Positions 37,690 to 49,200 of a stretch of DNA of 64,000 bases are shown one piece after another; position 1 is the stretch's first letter; each line of letters begins with the position of its first letter. Position numbers and translations under genes: made by a program. The notes beneath the pieces are model-generated. The model saw only the letters and a program-made list of their open reading frames with translations. It ran no database searches and was not told the DNA's origin. The DNA is from Scortum barcoo (Eukaryota; Chordata; Actinopteri; Centrarchiformes; Terapontidae), in contig CM041540.1 of NCBI GenBank assembly GCA_023238725.1, positions 1,887,001 to 1,951,000 of the forward strand, written 5' to 3'.

Positions 37690-38012
37690 TTGCTGGTACT
37701 GATTGAACACCCATAAAAGTAAAGATCTGAAAAATAATGTTACGTAACACCAAATAAAATGTGATGAAGGTAAACAAGGTTCATGTACAAATGATTGAAC
37801 AGATAAAAAAAACTCTCTCTTCCGTCACTGACTGTAAATGTTAATGAACTCTTTTAATAAGAAACGTGTCATCAGCAAAGAAAATACATTACAGTACGAT
37901 AAACCAAAGTCCATTCAGAAAACAAACATTTTAAAAGTTGTTTGTTTGCCGTCTCGCTAACAGACATAGCAAATCATCATTTCAGACTTTTTACAAATCT
38001 GAATCATGACGT
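37690..38012 (+). repeat. Inverted duplication, left arm, block 1
   Basis: This block matches the reverse complement of 62246-62574 at roughly 90% identity by eye over its whole length. A shared run is 'catttactc'-free AT-rich text such as 'tccattcagaaaacaaacat'. It is colinear with block 2, so this is a mirrored duplication and not a stray repeat. Confidence 0.88.
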
Positions 38013-38077
38013 TTACCGGCTAGATACAGTTAATATTTATTGATTTTGACACACAAACTAATAAAGCAAAACAAACG

Positions 38078-40160
38078 CGAGGGAGGTTTGGAGAGGACTC
38101 CAAGCTATCTCAGGACAGGGTAAAAACGAGAGGAGGAACCCTGAGCCTGGAGACAGAGACTGGGCCAACAAGCTAAATCTGTTCTTCAACAGATTTGATA
38201 CTGGGCCCACCTCCACCCCCCTCAGCCTGAGCACAGACCAGCCCACCTCCAGCTCCCTCTGCCTGCACGCCCCCTCACCACCATCAACACCTCCACCATC
38301 TCTGGGGCTCTCACCCTATCCCCCCGTCTTCACCACCATCTCTACAGTGCTCCTCTCCTCCACCCCCTCCCTCTCCTAATCTCTTCACACCTACAGTGGA
38401 TCAGGTGAGAACGCAGCTGAAGAAGATCAAAGCCAGGAAAGCCACGGGTCCTGACGGCATCAGCTCCAGACTCCTCCGGGACTGTGCAGACCAGCTCTGT
38501 CAGGTGGTCTGCTACATCTTCAACCTGAGCCTGAGTCTGGAAAGAGTTAATAGAGAGAGGATCGTCCTCAGGCACCTCCGCCCCCTGGTGAGCCCAAACA
38601 TGGATCCCCTGCAGTTTGCATACCAACCCAGGCATTGGGGTGGATGATGCCGTCATCTACCTGCTGCAGAGATCCCTGTCTCACCTGGAGGACGCTGGAA
38701 ACACTGTGAGGATTACCTTTTTTGATTTCTCCAGTGCTTTCAACACACATCCACCCCTCACTGCTCAGGGTGAAGCTGGAGAGAGCGGAGGGCCAGTGCG
38801 ACCAGCTGGCTGCATGGGTCACCAACTATCTTACTGACAGACCCCAGTTTGTGAGGCTGCAGGACTCTGTGTCCGATGTGGTGGTCTGCAGCACAGGGGC
38901 CCCCCAGGGAACAGTCCTCTCACCTTTCCTCTTCACCCTGTACACATCGGACTTCACATACTCCACGGACAGTTGCCACCTCCAGAAGTTCTCCGATGAC
39001 ACTGCCATTGTGGGATGTGTGTCAGAGGGGAACGACTGTGAGTACAGGAAGGTCATCATGGACTTTGTCGACTGGTGTGAGCTGAATCACCTTCAAGTCA
39101 ATGCCAGCAAGACAAAGGAGATGGTGATCGACTTCAGCAGGAAACCCTCATCTGACATTGCACCAGTGAACATCCAGGGACTTGACATCGAGAGAGTGAG
39201 GACGTACAAGTTCCTGGGTGTTCACTTAAACAACAAACTGGACTGGACTGACAACACTGACTCGCTCTACAAGAAGGGTCAGAGTCGTCTTTACATGCTG
39301 AGGAGGCTGGGATCTTTCAGGTGTGTGCAGGCCACTGCTGAGGACCTTTTATGAGACTGTGGTGGCGTCTGTGGTCTCCTATGCAGTGGTCTGCTGGGGA
39401 GGGGGCTGTTCTGAGCGGGACAAGAAGAGGCTCAACAGACTGATTAAAAGAGCCAGCTCAGTCTGTGGCTGCCCCCTGGACTCCATCGAGGTGATGGGGG
39501 AGAGGAGGGCTCTGGCAAAACTGTCCACCATCATGGACAACACCTCCCACCCTCTGCATCAGACTGTGGGGGCCTTAAGCAGCTCCTTCAGCAACAGACT
39601 CAGACACCCAAGGTGTAGGAAGGAGCTTCCACAGGTCCTTCATCCCAAACACCATCAGACTGTTCAATGCTGCTCTATAAATCTTTGTCATTGTAACAAA
39701 CACTTCCATACCACAGTAGGACTGATGTTTACTGATGTTTCATCATTGCACTGATGTTTACTGATGTTTACTGATGTTTCATCTGATGTTTACTGATGTT
39801 TACTGATGTCCTATGCACTATGCACTTTATGGTCTTTTTTTTCATTCCACTCATTTACTCTACTGTTCAGTTCATATCTGCTACATATCCATATTCACCT
39901 GTGCAATAACACCTCACCACAGCACATCTAACTGGGTGAGGCTGTGTATATAAATACTGTTTCTGTTTCTTTCTTTTTTTTTTTTCTGTTTTATTATTAT
40001 TACTATTTTCACTATTTATTGTAAATACTGTTTTTTATGTCTTGTGTGTTTTTTCATCTACTATTTAATGTCTCTTTTACTTGTTTTTGAGCTGCTGTGA
40101 ACAGTGGAATTTCCCCACTGTGGGATCAATAAAAGATCTTATCTTATCTTATCTTATCTT
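38078..40160 (+). mobile_element. Degenerate Rex1/CR1-like LINE copy inside the left arm
   Basis: A non-LTR retrotransposon fragment, 5' truncated and 3' complete. Reverse transcriptase pieces appear in order: KARKATGPDGISSRLLRDCA (from about 38430), FFDFSSAFNT (about 38721), GAPQGTVLSPFLFTLYTSDF (about 38898) and the catalytic FSDD at 38989-39000. A C-terminal part with LGVHLNNKLDWT and TFYETVVASVVSYAVVCW follows. Frame changes near 38640-38720 and 39340, plus a deletion near 38540 that removes the segment between fingers and palm, make it inactive. The 3' UTR has CTGATGTTTA repeats (39719-39810) and ends 'gtgggatcaataaaagatct' plus (TTATC)n. Family is given as Rex1/CR1-like within the Jockey superfamily; L2-like is the alternative. 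Confidence 0.85.
39719..39812 (+). repeat. CTGATGTTTA minisatellite in the LINE 3' UTR
   Basis: About eight imperfect 10-bp units are present. The same array occurs antisense in the second LINE copy at about 59090-59165 with a different unit number, so it belongs to the element. Confidence 0.85.
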
Positions 40161-40231
40161 AAAACAGATGGAGATGAGAATATTTACAATAAACACAATA
40201 AACAATCTGGTGGTCGAACCTGATTTACTTG

Positions 40232-40492
40232 AAGTTTAATTTTTAATAGCTCTCAGTGATTTAAAACATTTACTCATTTTAGTTTTAAATCAAACAGACA
40301 TGAGGAAATGATGCAGATGTTGGGGACTATTTTCAGCGGCGGATGAATCCAGATTCATGGTGCTCTAGTGAGTGTTTGTGGCAGCAGGATGGTGTGTGTG
40401 TGAAATTAAGTCCAAATAAACTCCAGTGTGTGTGTTCATGGTGATGAAGGAACATCAGGGAGGCTTATTGATGAGTTTTAATAGTTTTTATG
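40232..40492 (+). repeat. Inverted duplication, left arm, block 2
   Basis: This block matches the reverse complement of 61416-61655. Shared runs include 'ttttcagcggcggatgaatc', 'agtgtttgtggcagcagga' and 'ttcatggtgatgaaggaac'. Identity is a little lower than in block 1, with several small indels. Confidence 0.85.
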
Positions 40493-42750
40493 TCTCAGAG
40501 GAAGAAGAGACATCAGGCTGTGATATGAAATAAAATATTATATCTTAAGACTCCCTCCTTCAGTGTATCGATGTTATATTTCTTCTTCTTTACATCGTCT
40601 TTATCACTTCAGGTGGCGGTTAGCAGCTTCGTGTGAAAACGAGGACTCGTCCTGTTAATGTGACACATTCAGACGAACTCTTGACAGGTTTGTTTGAATT
40701 AACTGCAAATTAAATCAGATGGCTGAGAATCGATGACAGATGAATCAACACCTGATGATAAAACATGTGACTCACTGCAGGACGGCATCAATCACACTGC
40801 TTAATGTGTGTGTGTGTGTGTGTGTGTGCTGTGTATCGATCCATGTGTGTCTGATCATAAATCGATCGATTTGTATGTGGCTGGCCGTCACATTGATCTT
40901 TTACACTCAAACACCTGTTGCATGATGGGAGAATTCATCCACGTGGGACTGATGGTGTTTACAGGTTAATCTGGTTAAACTCCAGATTAACTTGATTTAA
41001 ACCTGTTATAAATCACAGCAGTATTATCTCTTTATGATGCTATAATTTAATCCTGTTAATCTCTGGGAGGATTAATCCTGCTAAACCACACTTTCACCTC
41101 CTTAAAATGATTAAACCTGATCAATTATTTAAATCTATCACATATAAAAACGTCTGTGTATAAATCACACACACTTAAAAACACTTTCTAAATACACATT
41201 TTCATTTTGGCAGAAGGAACAAAAAGCTTCTTCTCCTCGAGGCGGCGTGACGTCCCCAAACACACCAACACGATATTAAAACAATAAATAAATATTAAAA
41301 CGCTTCCTCCCAAATATTGTGGCAATATTACAGACAATATTTTTATTAATTATCCTGAGAAACACTGTCATCTGCTGAGACATAAATAAATGAAGCTGTT
41401 TTCATTATTACAATCTGTGGTGTTATTTTTTAATGTTTGACGATTTTGGAGTGTGTGTTCAGTGTTTGATTCATCTGCTGCAGATATAAAACAGACCACT
41501 TACAATAAAGTGGACTTGACAGAAGGAATTATTTGGATTCTTTAAAGGAAATTTGGACTTTGACGTGAATAAAAACGTCTCCACATCCTGCAGACGGCTC
41601 ATTTATTCCCGATAACTTCACTGTGGAAACTGTGCGACGTCTCACCTGCCTGACGAGCAGAAAGACGAAAAGAAGATGAATCACTCTTAAACGCCGATCG
41701 CTCACCTCTCACCCTGTTGCAAGAAAATCATTATGAAGTTAACGATGCGGCTTCTGTGGAAAAAGATCTCGCTGATGCCTACAGAGGAAAAAAAAAACAT
41801 CCATATTGACATTAAAATACTGATGCAAAACCAACAGCTTCATCTTATTTGTTTGGACACAGCAACCTCAGATATTAACAAGTTAACTGAACTGTTCTTG
41901 CAGATATTGTAGACATATTTCATTAAAAAGATGCAGTATTACACAAGTTTATTTGCTGGATTAAATCTGAGAAAGTCGCTGAAACAAGAAGCGTAACTTT
42001 CTAATTAAACCTGCGACAACCAGCCGCAGTTATAAAAAGAGTTTCTAAATCACAGAAACATGCTGGTTGTCTCTGCGGTGTGAAATAAAAGTCACGTCTG
42101 ACCTCCGATCAGCCGCTCTCAGCTCCTCTGTGATGAAAAGCTTCGAGCAGCCAGTTAAATTAAAGCTACTGAAGCAGGCGGGAGGCCAGGAAGGATCCAT
42201 TTCTCCTGTTCGCCGCCGGTCTCATTCACAGACTCCGTCCAACCTCCCAGATTTAAATGTAGATTAACTCTCAGCAGTCGGTTATGAGGTTTTCTTCGGC
42301 GTAATGACTTTAAAAGGATAAATGTACCAAAAAAACAAAAGACGTCGTCGAGATTAGAGGAGCAGCTCGGCGTCACACAACCTTCGAGACGCAGACGTCG
42401 ATGTTGTTCCTGAATACAAACACTGATAAGAGGCTTTATTTTAATTGGAGTTTTCAGTTTGATTTATAACTGTCCTGATCAGACTCTTTTTTTCTTCAGG
42501 CCGCTGCAGGAAGCTCAAAATAATAAAAGTAAAAGACAGACTGAATCTCTGCACTTTATCCTGCTTCACATATTCAACTTTAGTCTCAAACTTTTAATTC
42601 TCATGGTATGTTGAGTTTTAATTTTTTTAATTAATGTGTTTTATGTGTGTAAATGTAATTTTCTTTTTTTATTCTGTTGATTGTGGCTGTTCAGTGAGTT
42701 CAGGAAACAGAGGACTCAGACAAAGACACAGACAAATTTAGACTACCTTT
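40493..42750. other. Non-coding stretch
   Basis: No gene is recognised. A GT run lies at 40805-40828. A short perfect hairpin sits at 40965-40991: GTTAATCTGG, a 7-base loop, CCAGATTAAC. Confidence 0.45.
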
Positions 42751-42876
42751 ATGCCTCTTGATTTGCAGTAATGTCACCTTTCTTTATGTTTTCTACTTAT
42801 GCACATATGAGGCAGATTACATGTCTGTGAAAATCTACTTGGTAATAAACCTGATTTTGATCCTGATTCTTGGATC
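42751..42876 (+). mobile_element. LINE/SINE 3'-end fragment
   Basis: 'ctacttggtaataaacctga' followed by 'ttttgatcctgattcttgg' is a slightly decayed GATTCT-type tail after an AATAAA signal, the common 3' end of fish LINEs. No coding part remains. Confidence 0.55.
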
Positions 42877-42973
42877 AGCTGGAAAATGCATCATCACAAA
42901 AGTGAAAACTTTTTACAGATACGAGGTTCTCACAGGACAAACATATGATGATCTTATAGACCATGATGCATTG

Positions 42974-43234
42974 CTGCAGATGAAACTAGAGCTACACATA
43001 ACAATTATTTTCATTGATGATTAATCTGTGAATCATTTTCTCAAAAAACTCAAAAATATTCAGTTTATTGACACAGAGGACTGAATAAAACAGAAAACAC
43101 ATCTGAGCAGCTGAAATCAGAGAAAAACTAAACAAAAATCACTCAAAACGATGAATTGATCATCAGAATCATTGGTGATTAATTTGATAGTTGATAACTG
43201 ATCAATTAATCGTTGCAGCTGCAGATGAAACTAG
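42974..43234. mobile_element. Short MITE-like insertion flanked by a 16-bp direct repeat
   Basis: CTGCAGATGAAACTAG occurs at 42974-42989 and again at 43219-43234. Between them lie about 229 bp. The right end read backwards (GCAACGATTAATTGATCAG) and the left end (GAGCTACACATAACAATTAT) resemble the termini of a very common fish non-autonomous element starting GAGCTGCAACGATTAATCGA. The flanking repeat is longer than a normal 8-bp hAT duplication, so part of it may belong to the element. Confidence 0.5.
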
Positions 43235-45010
43235 CCAACAGTATATGAACAGCCACATTAGTGCAGCAGGAATATTACTGTAAAATTTACTTTAGTGAGG
43301 TTTTAAATGGACTTTTACTCATGTTGGAGTATTTTCTCAGTACTTTTTCTTAAATAAATTATCTTGAATGTTTCTTGCAACACTGAAGTTTTTATCATTT
43401 GTTTGTACGTTGGAGGTTTCTGTTAACGATCCACCTCCATTGTAACGTGACCGACCGCCATCGTGGATGAAACGCAGCTAAACGTCCTCTGAAGCTGCGT
43501 TGTGTTTGCAGTGATTCCTCCTGAGACGTCTGAACAAACCAGAAGCCGTCACTCTTCAAAAAAAACACCTGCAGACCTTTAAAGTGCCCCCAAATTTCCT
43601 CCCGGCTTTTGAAGGCGACACCGATGAGCCGGCAGGAAATTTGGGGATTCGAGAGGGTCGCTGTCGGGCACAAAAACAAAATCAAAAGACAGAGACAAAA
43701 AAAGAGGAGAGTTTTTAAGATTTTTTCCATTTGTATTGTCGAAATTTACATGACAGGACGACGGAGGGAGAGATCAGAGCAGAAAGAAAGAAGAGTCTCA
43801 ACAGAGCAGGACTGACACCAATCTGTCAGACAACACACACACACACAGAATAATGAAGATAAAATGAAGATGAAGAGGAGGAGGAGTGGAGGAAGAAAAG
43901 ACCAGAGACGACTCTCTCTCTCCTTCAGGCTGTTCAGTTTTCAATCTGTCGTTTGTCTCTGTGTTAACGGTGACAGCGCTCCACCCTTTCTGCATTTAAA
44001 CTCTGTATATTAATGTGTGTGTGTGTGTGTGTCTCAGGTGCAGGTGATCCTCAGTGACAGCTCTCAGATCTAATGAAGCGCCTCGCTCCGGATATAAATA
44101 TCGCTTCAATTTATTAAGAAAGAGGGAGCGCATGAGAGGAAGAAGAAGAAAAACAAAACAAAGAAAGGACTTAAAGCTGCGTCGGTTTGTTTAAAGTAAA
44201 TCTGTGAGAGATGAGATTACAGACGAAGACGAAGGGTGTCGTCATGTGTTTCAAAAAGCAGAGCTGCTAAATTTAGATGCAAATCCAACACAAATAACAT
44301 TCACATGTGAAGAGAAGTGAAGTGGCCCAAATCCTAAAATAAAAGCATCTGAATAAATATTGAAACACTCTTTTGTTTTTCATGGAAACTCTTCCTGCTG
44401 ATGTTTTACGACGAAGGCCTCCAGGGATGAACGCTGAAACGCTGGAAGGCTTTTAATGTGAAATATAAAGTCTCTAATAACGTTATTTTTCAAAATAAAG
44501 CTCTGCTCTGTCAACCTAAATGAATGCATTGACAATATTTGAGAATAATGTTTTTGTGTATTTTCTCATTTTCTTGCTCTCCCTGAAAGTTTCTTCCAGT
44601 TTTTCTCCATCTGAGTTGAAAGTCTGAGGTTAAAAGGTGTCGTATGTTGTGCAGATTGTAAAGCCCCCCTGAGGCAAACTGTGATTTGTGATACCGGGCA
44701 ACACAAATAAAAATGGCTCGACTCAACCTGTATGTGATATATGTCGTATATTTTCTGGATTTCTTTGCAATCAAAGCGACATAAAAAGACAAAATATGAG
44801 GTTAAGTTACGATCAGAATCAGCTTCCTGTCCCCTCCACCTGTTCACCCACCCCTCCCATCTGCCTCCCATCACCTCATTCGTCACCTGAACTGCCCCAC
44901 CTGCCCCTCCCTCAGCAGACGCTCCCCTCCCCGCCTCCTTCGTTCCTCCGTCACTTCGTCCTCGCTGCTGTCTCACTTTGTGTTTCTGCTTTCCAGCTTC
45001 AGTCGCCTGA
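43235..45010. other. Non-coding stretch leading into the CTGT array
   Basis: No gene is recognised. There is a CA run at 43832-43846, GAGGAG tracts at 43870-43900 and a GT run at 44013-44031. A C-rich tract at 44820-44960 (cccctcc, cacctg) directly precedes the tetranucleotide array. Confidence 0.5.
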
Positions 45011-45038
45011 ACCTGAACCTGTTATCTGTCTGTCCACC

Positions 45039-45074
<36 letters not shown>

Positions 45075-46077
45075 CACCTGTGTGTCTGTCTGTCACCTGT
45101 CTGTCCACCTGTCTGTCTGTCCGCCCACCTGCCTGTCTGTCTGCCTGTCTGTCCCACCTGTCTGTCTGCCTGTCTGTCCACCTGTGTGTCTGTTTGTCCT
45201 ACCTGTCTGTCTGTCACCTGCGTCCACCTGTCTGTCTGTCTGTCCTGTCTGTCCACCTGTCTGTCTGTCTGTCCACCTGTCTGTCTGTCCCACCTGTCCT
45301 GTCCTGTCTGTCCACCACCCACCCTGTCTGTCTGTCCACCTGCCTGTCACCTGCCTGTCTGTCTGCCTGTCTGTCCACCTGTCTGTCTGTCTGTCTGTCA
45401 CCTGTCTGTCTGTCCACCTGTCTGTCTGTCTGTCCCACCTGTGTGTCTGCTGCCTATCCTGTCTGTCTGTCTGTCTGTCCACCTGTCTGTCCTGTCTGTC
45501 CCCTGTCTGTCCACCTGTCTGTCTGTCTGTCCTGTCTGTCCACCTGTCTGTCTGTCTGCCTGTCTGTCCTGTCCACCTGTCTGTCTGTCTGCCTGTCTCT
45601 GTCCACCTGTCTGTCCCTGTCTGTCCACCTGTCTCTGTCTGCCTGTCCGTCCACCTGTCTGTCTGTCCTGCCCTGTCTGTCACCTGTCTGTCTGTCTGTC
45701 TCTACCTGCCTCTGTCCAACTGTCTGTCTGTCTACCTGCCTGTCTGTCCACCTGTGTCTGTCTGTCCACCTGTCCTGTCTGTCCACCTGTGTGTCTGTCT
45801 GTCTGTCTACCTGTCCTGTCTGTCCACCTGTCTGTCTGTCTGTCTGCTGTCCGCCCACCTGTCTGTCTGTCTGTCTGTCTGTCTGTTCACCTGCCTGTCT
45901 GTCCACCTGTCTGTCTGTCTGTCCACCTGTCTGTCCTGTCTGTCTGTCCCTGTCTGCCCACCTGTCCTGTCCCACCTGTCTGTCTGTCTGTCCACCTGTC
46001 TGTCTGTCTGTCTGTCTGTCTGTCCTGCACCTGTCTGTCTGTCTGTCTGTCTGTCCACCTGCCTGTCTGTCTGTCAC

Positions 46078-46108
<31 letters not shown>

Positions 46109-46212
46109 CCTGTTCCTGTCTGTCCACCTGTCTGTCTGTCTGTCCACCTGTCTGTCTGTCCACCTGTGTGTCTGTCTGTCCACCTGTCTGTTTGTCCACC
46201 TGTCTGTCTGCG
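45011..46212. repeat. 1.2-kb CTGT/CCACCTGT compound array
   Basis: Nearly the whole 1.2 kb is CTGT units broken at irregular spacing by CCACCTGT, with minor CCTGT, GTGTGT and CTGCCTGT variants. By hand count there are about 45 CACCTG hexamers. A is almost confined to those CCACC steps, so the plus strand is about three-letter DNA. The array has no stop codon in any plus-strand frame (up to 541 codons) and long open frames on the minus strand. The translations are pure repeats (CLSV or DRQT), so these are not genes. Confidence 0.95.
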
Positions 46213-49200
46213 TTTTGTCCTTGACGGCCGCGACACAAAGTCTCAGTTTTAAAGTTTCTCTCAAAGTGACACACAGAGCAGCTAAAAACAGGCTCAGCAA
46301 AGAGAGCAGATAAAAATAAACCCAAACACTGTAATGTGCATGTACAAAAAGTCTTTACTATCTCAGTATTTATAATATGATAATGCAAAAACTGTTGACT
46401 CTTCCTTCTTTTGGTACATATTTCACTCACACTGTCAGTTTTTGCACACATATTTTAAACAACAGTTTCACATTTAACTGTATTTTTTCTATTTATGCTT
46501 CTTACCTTCTAGGTAATAAACCAGATTCTAAAAGCGACACACCTGAAATGAAACAAGTGTGACTGCGGCGGCGGCGCCACGATGCCGGCGGCCTCTCGCT
46601 GCTCTCGAACGCATGCTGTAATCAGATGTAATGTAGAAGAGAGAGGCGAGAAATGCTGGAAATCAGGGGGATTGTTCGCCTTGATGCACAGACTCCCCGC
46701 TGATCTACAGCGACGCCACTGAAGCGACTCTGCAGCAGGAGGTGGGACACGTTAAGTTTTTATTTCAGATGAAACTACAGCGAGGAGCACAGAAACGCGA
46801 CAAAACAAGACGGCGGCGATGAAATGCTGAAGATCAGACTGTACAAGGGCGCTAAAAACAACAAGCAAACAGATACGAACCCCCCAAACTCCTTTAAACT
46901 CAACCTGATTTTTCCAGAGAAGAAGACTTTTTTTCTTCTGCAGCCACATTTTTTTGGAGGTTGTGATCTCTTGTGTGTCTGTTTCATTTCTTCTCTGAGG
47001 TGACAGAAACGTCCCTTTGAAGCAGGCGAGAAAGAAATGATTCCTTCACGGGGGGGGGGGGCGGCGCTTTCATGTGCTCGGAGAGGAAGGTCGGCACCGG
47101 ACATGACGAAGCGCCTCCGAGCGGCCTCTCGAGCCTGAAAGACGACGCCGAGGGTCGAGAAATGATCGAGGGTGTTTTCGAGGATACGAGAGCCCTGAGC
47201 CGTCACATCCAGCGATGAGTGAGTGACGGGCAGCGAGATGTGCTGACGGGTCCTCGCGTGTCCATCAGACCTTCCTGTGGTCGAAGTGATGCAACAGGCA
47301 GAAACAGCATCAAACACACTCTGACACACACTTTCACGTGTGTGTGAACGCAAGGAAAAGCTCTGTGTGTGTTTTTTTCTTTTTCCTCCGAAGGACACGC
47401 TGTCGGCTTGATTAGAAAGGCATCGCCATAGAAACGCACACACATTTAATTACAGAAACGCTCACACTTTGACCCGCAGAAACACACATTCGGCGGCAGT
47501 AATGAGCAAAACGTGGGCCGAGTGTTTTCATAGACAAAAGACAGAGATGAAAAGAGCGAATCAAAGAAAGAGCCCAGTTTTCTCCTTTCATTATGTTTCC
47601 TTCTTTTTTCTTTTTCTGTTTGATATGTTGACGACTGACATGTTTTTGTGTTAAAATGTGAATGTGTTTGATGAATGTGGATGTAAACAGTTTGTGTAAA
47701 TATGTAAGAAACATACAGTGTAAATATAAAACAATAAAAACAGAAAGATTATCAGTGAGGTGCAGGTTGTTATAATATATTGAATATCTTACAATATCCG
47801 TATGTTTATGATATTTAACTTTGTATGTATATTTACTGCTTATGAAATTTGGGTATACAAATACAAATATAAATGTATATTAATATTATATTTTTTTATT
47901 TTTGTTATTTTCAAATTTTGACTTGAATGACACTTGAGGACATTTATCAGTTTGTTTATGAGGTTTTTAATGAACTTTTCTTTCTGCTTCAGAAACAAAC
48001 ACACTCATTCGTCTGGTTTCTCTTAGAGCTCCCCCTGCAGGCCTGGAGAGCTCCGCGTGTATGATGTTTTCAGTGTGTGTGTTTTTGACTTTCTGTTGTT
48101 TCTGTATTTGCAGCGTTTGTATGTTATTAAAGTTTTTTTTGGCTTTCTGTGGCACATTTTTCTTTTGAAGCAGAATTTCATTGTCATATTTGTTTTGAAT
48201 TAGCATCATTTTTAAAACATCTGCAGAAGAACTGCTCTAAAACCAACACAAACGAGAGTAGAAATCAGTTATTGTTGCTGTTTAAACACAGCATTACATT
48301 TGATGAGTTGTTTGTGGCCTTCGCACCATCACACCCTCGTCCACCTTTAATACAACAAAACAGAAACAACCCTGATAAAACTGGAAATTTCTCTAAATAC
48401 CAGCAAGAGTCTGAAAATGAACTTCTGCCCTGAGCTGCTTAAAGACGACTTGTTATAACTACAGGATCAGTTCATGGCTTCGTCTTTTATGTCGACAATT
48501 GAAAATTACTGAAGAAAAAGCTGCTGAAGGAAAAGTTTCTTTTTTTTTTTTACAGCAGAAAGAATGAAAAAAAATCCTGCAAATGAGATAATGAGAAAAA
48601 ACTGCAGATTCTAGGAGGTTTTATGACAATCTAAGAAACGAATGAACCATAAAAACATCCACGATAGAAATTTAACAGAAATAAATTAAAGCTTCAAATC
48701 CGAACCGACCATGCAGGGATTGTGGAAAAAAAAACAAAAAAACAAAATCACAGTGCAAGAAATGAATTTCATTTAAATACAGAGATTCAAAGACATTTTT
48801 TCTGAAGTCTTTAGCGAGACAAACAACCAACTAGGCTTCCCTCAATGAGCTGCTGAAGGAAATGAAAGGAGATTCAACAGAAGCAAATAATGGAAATTAT
48901 CGAGCGGGCAGTCTAATCAGCCTCTCCGAGCCGAATAAGAGCTGAAACATCACGCCGGTCAACACGGCGAGGAGATAAGAGGCTTTCTGAGCATCTGGAG
49001 TGAAGATAGAAAACACATCACGGGATTTTACTCTTTATATGCCGCTAAATTTTATAGTCAGAAACATCCCTCCGACTATTCTGCACTCTTAAAAAACAAC
49101 CAAACTGCCTCCAAATTAACCTCATTTTATAAATTCTTTCTTTATGTATTATTTATTTACCCCCTTTCCTCTATTCTATTGCTTTTTCATGTACGGTCAT

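Noticed and set aside
45011..46212. CRISPR-like regular array
   Set aside because: Units are short, irregular and without unique spacers, and the DNA is clearly vertebrate.
44688..46313. 541-, 414- and 390-codon frames rich in Cys, Leu, Ser and Val, and antisense frames rich in Asp, Arg, Gln and Thr
   Set aside because: They are translations of the CTGT/CCACCTGT array. All three plus-strand frames are open at once, and no start context, splice sites or domain is present.
46775..47443. 222-aa minus-strand frame
   Set aside because: There is no recognisable domain and the composition looks random. Its length can arise because the GC-rich patch has few stops. Kept only as a low-interest observation.
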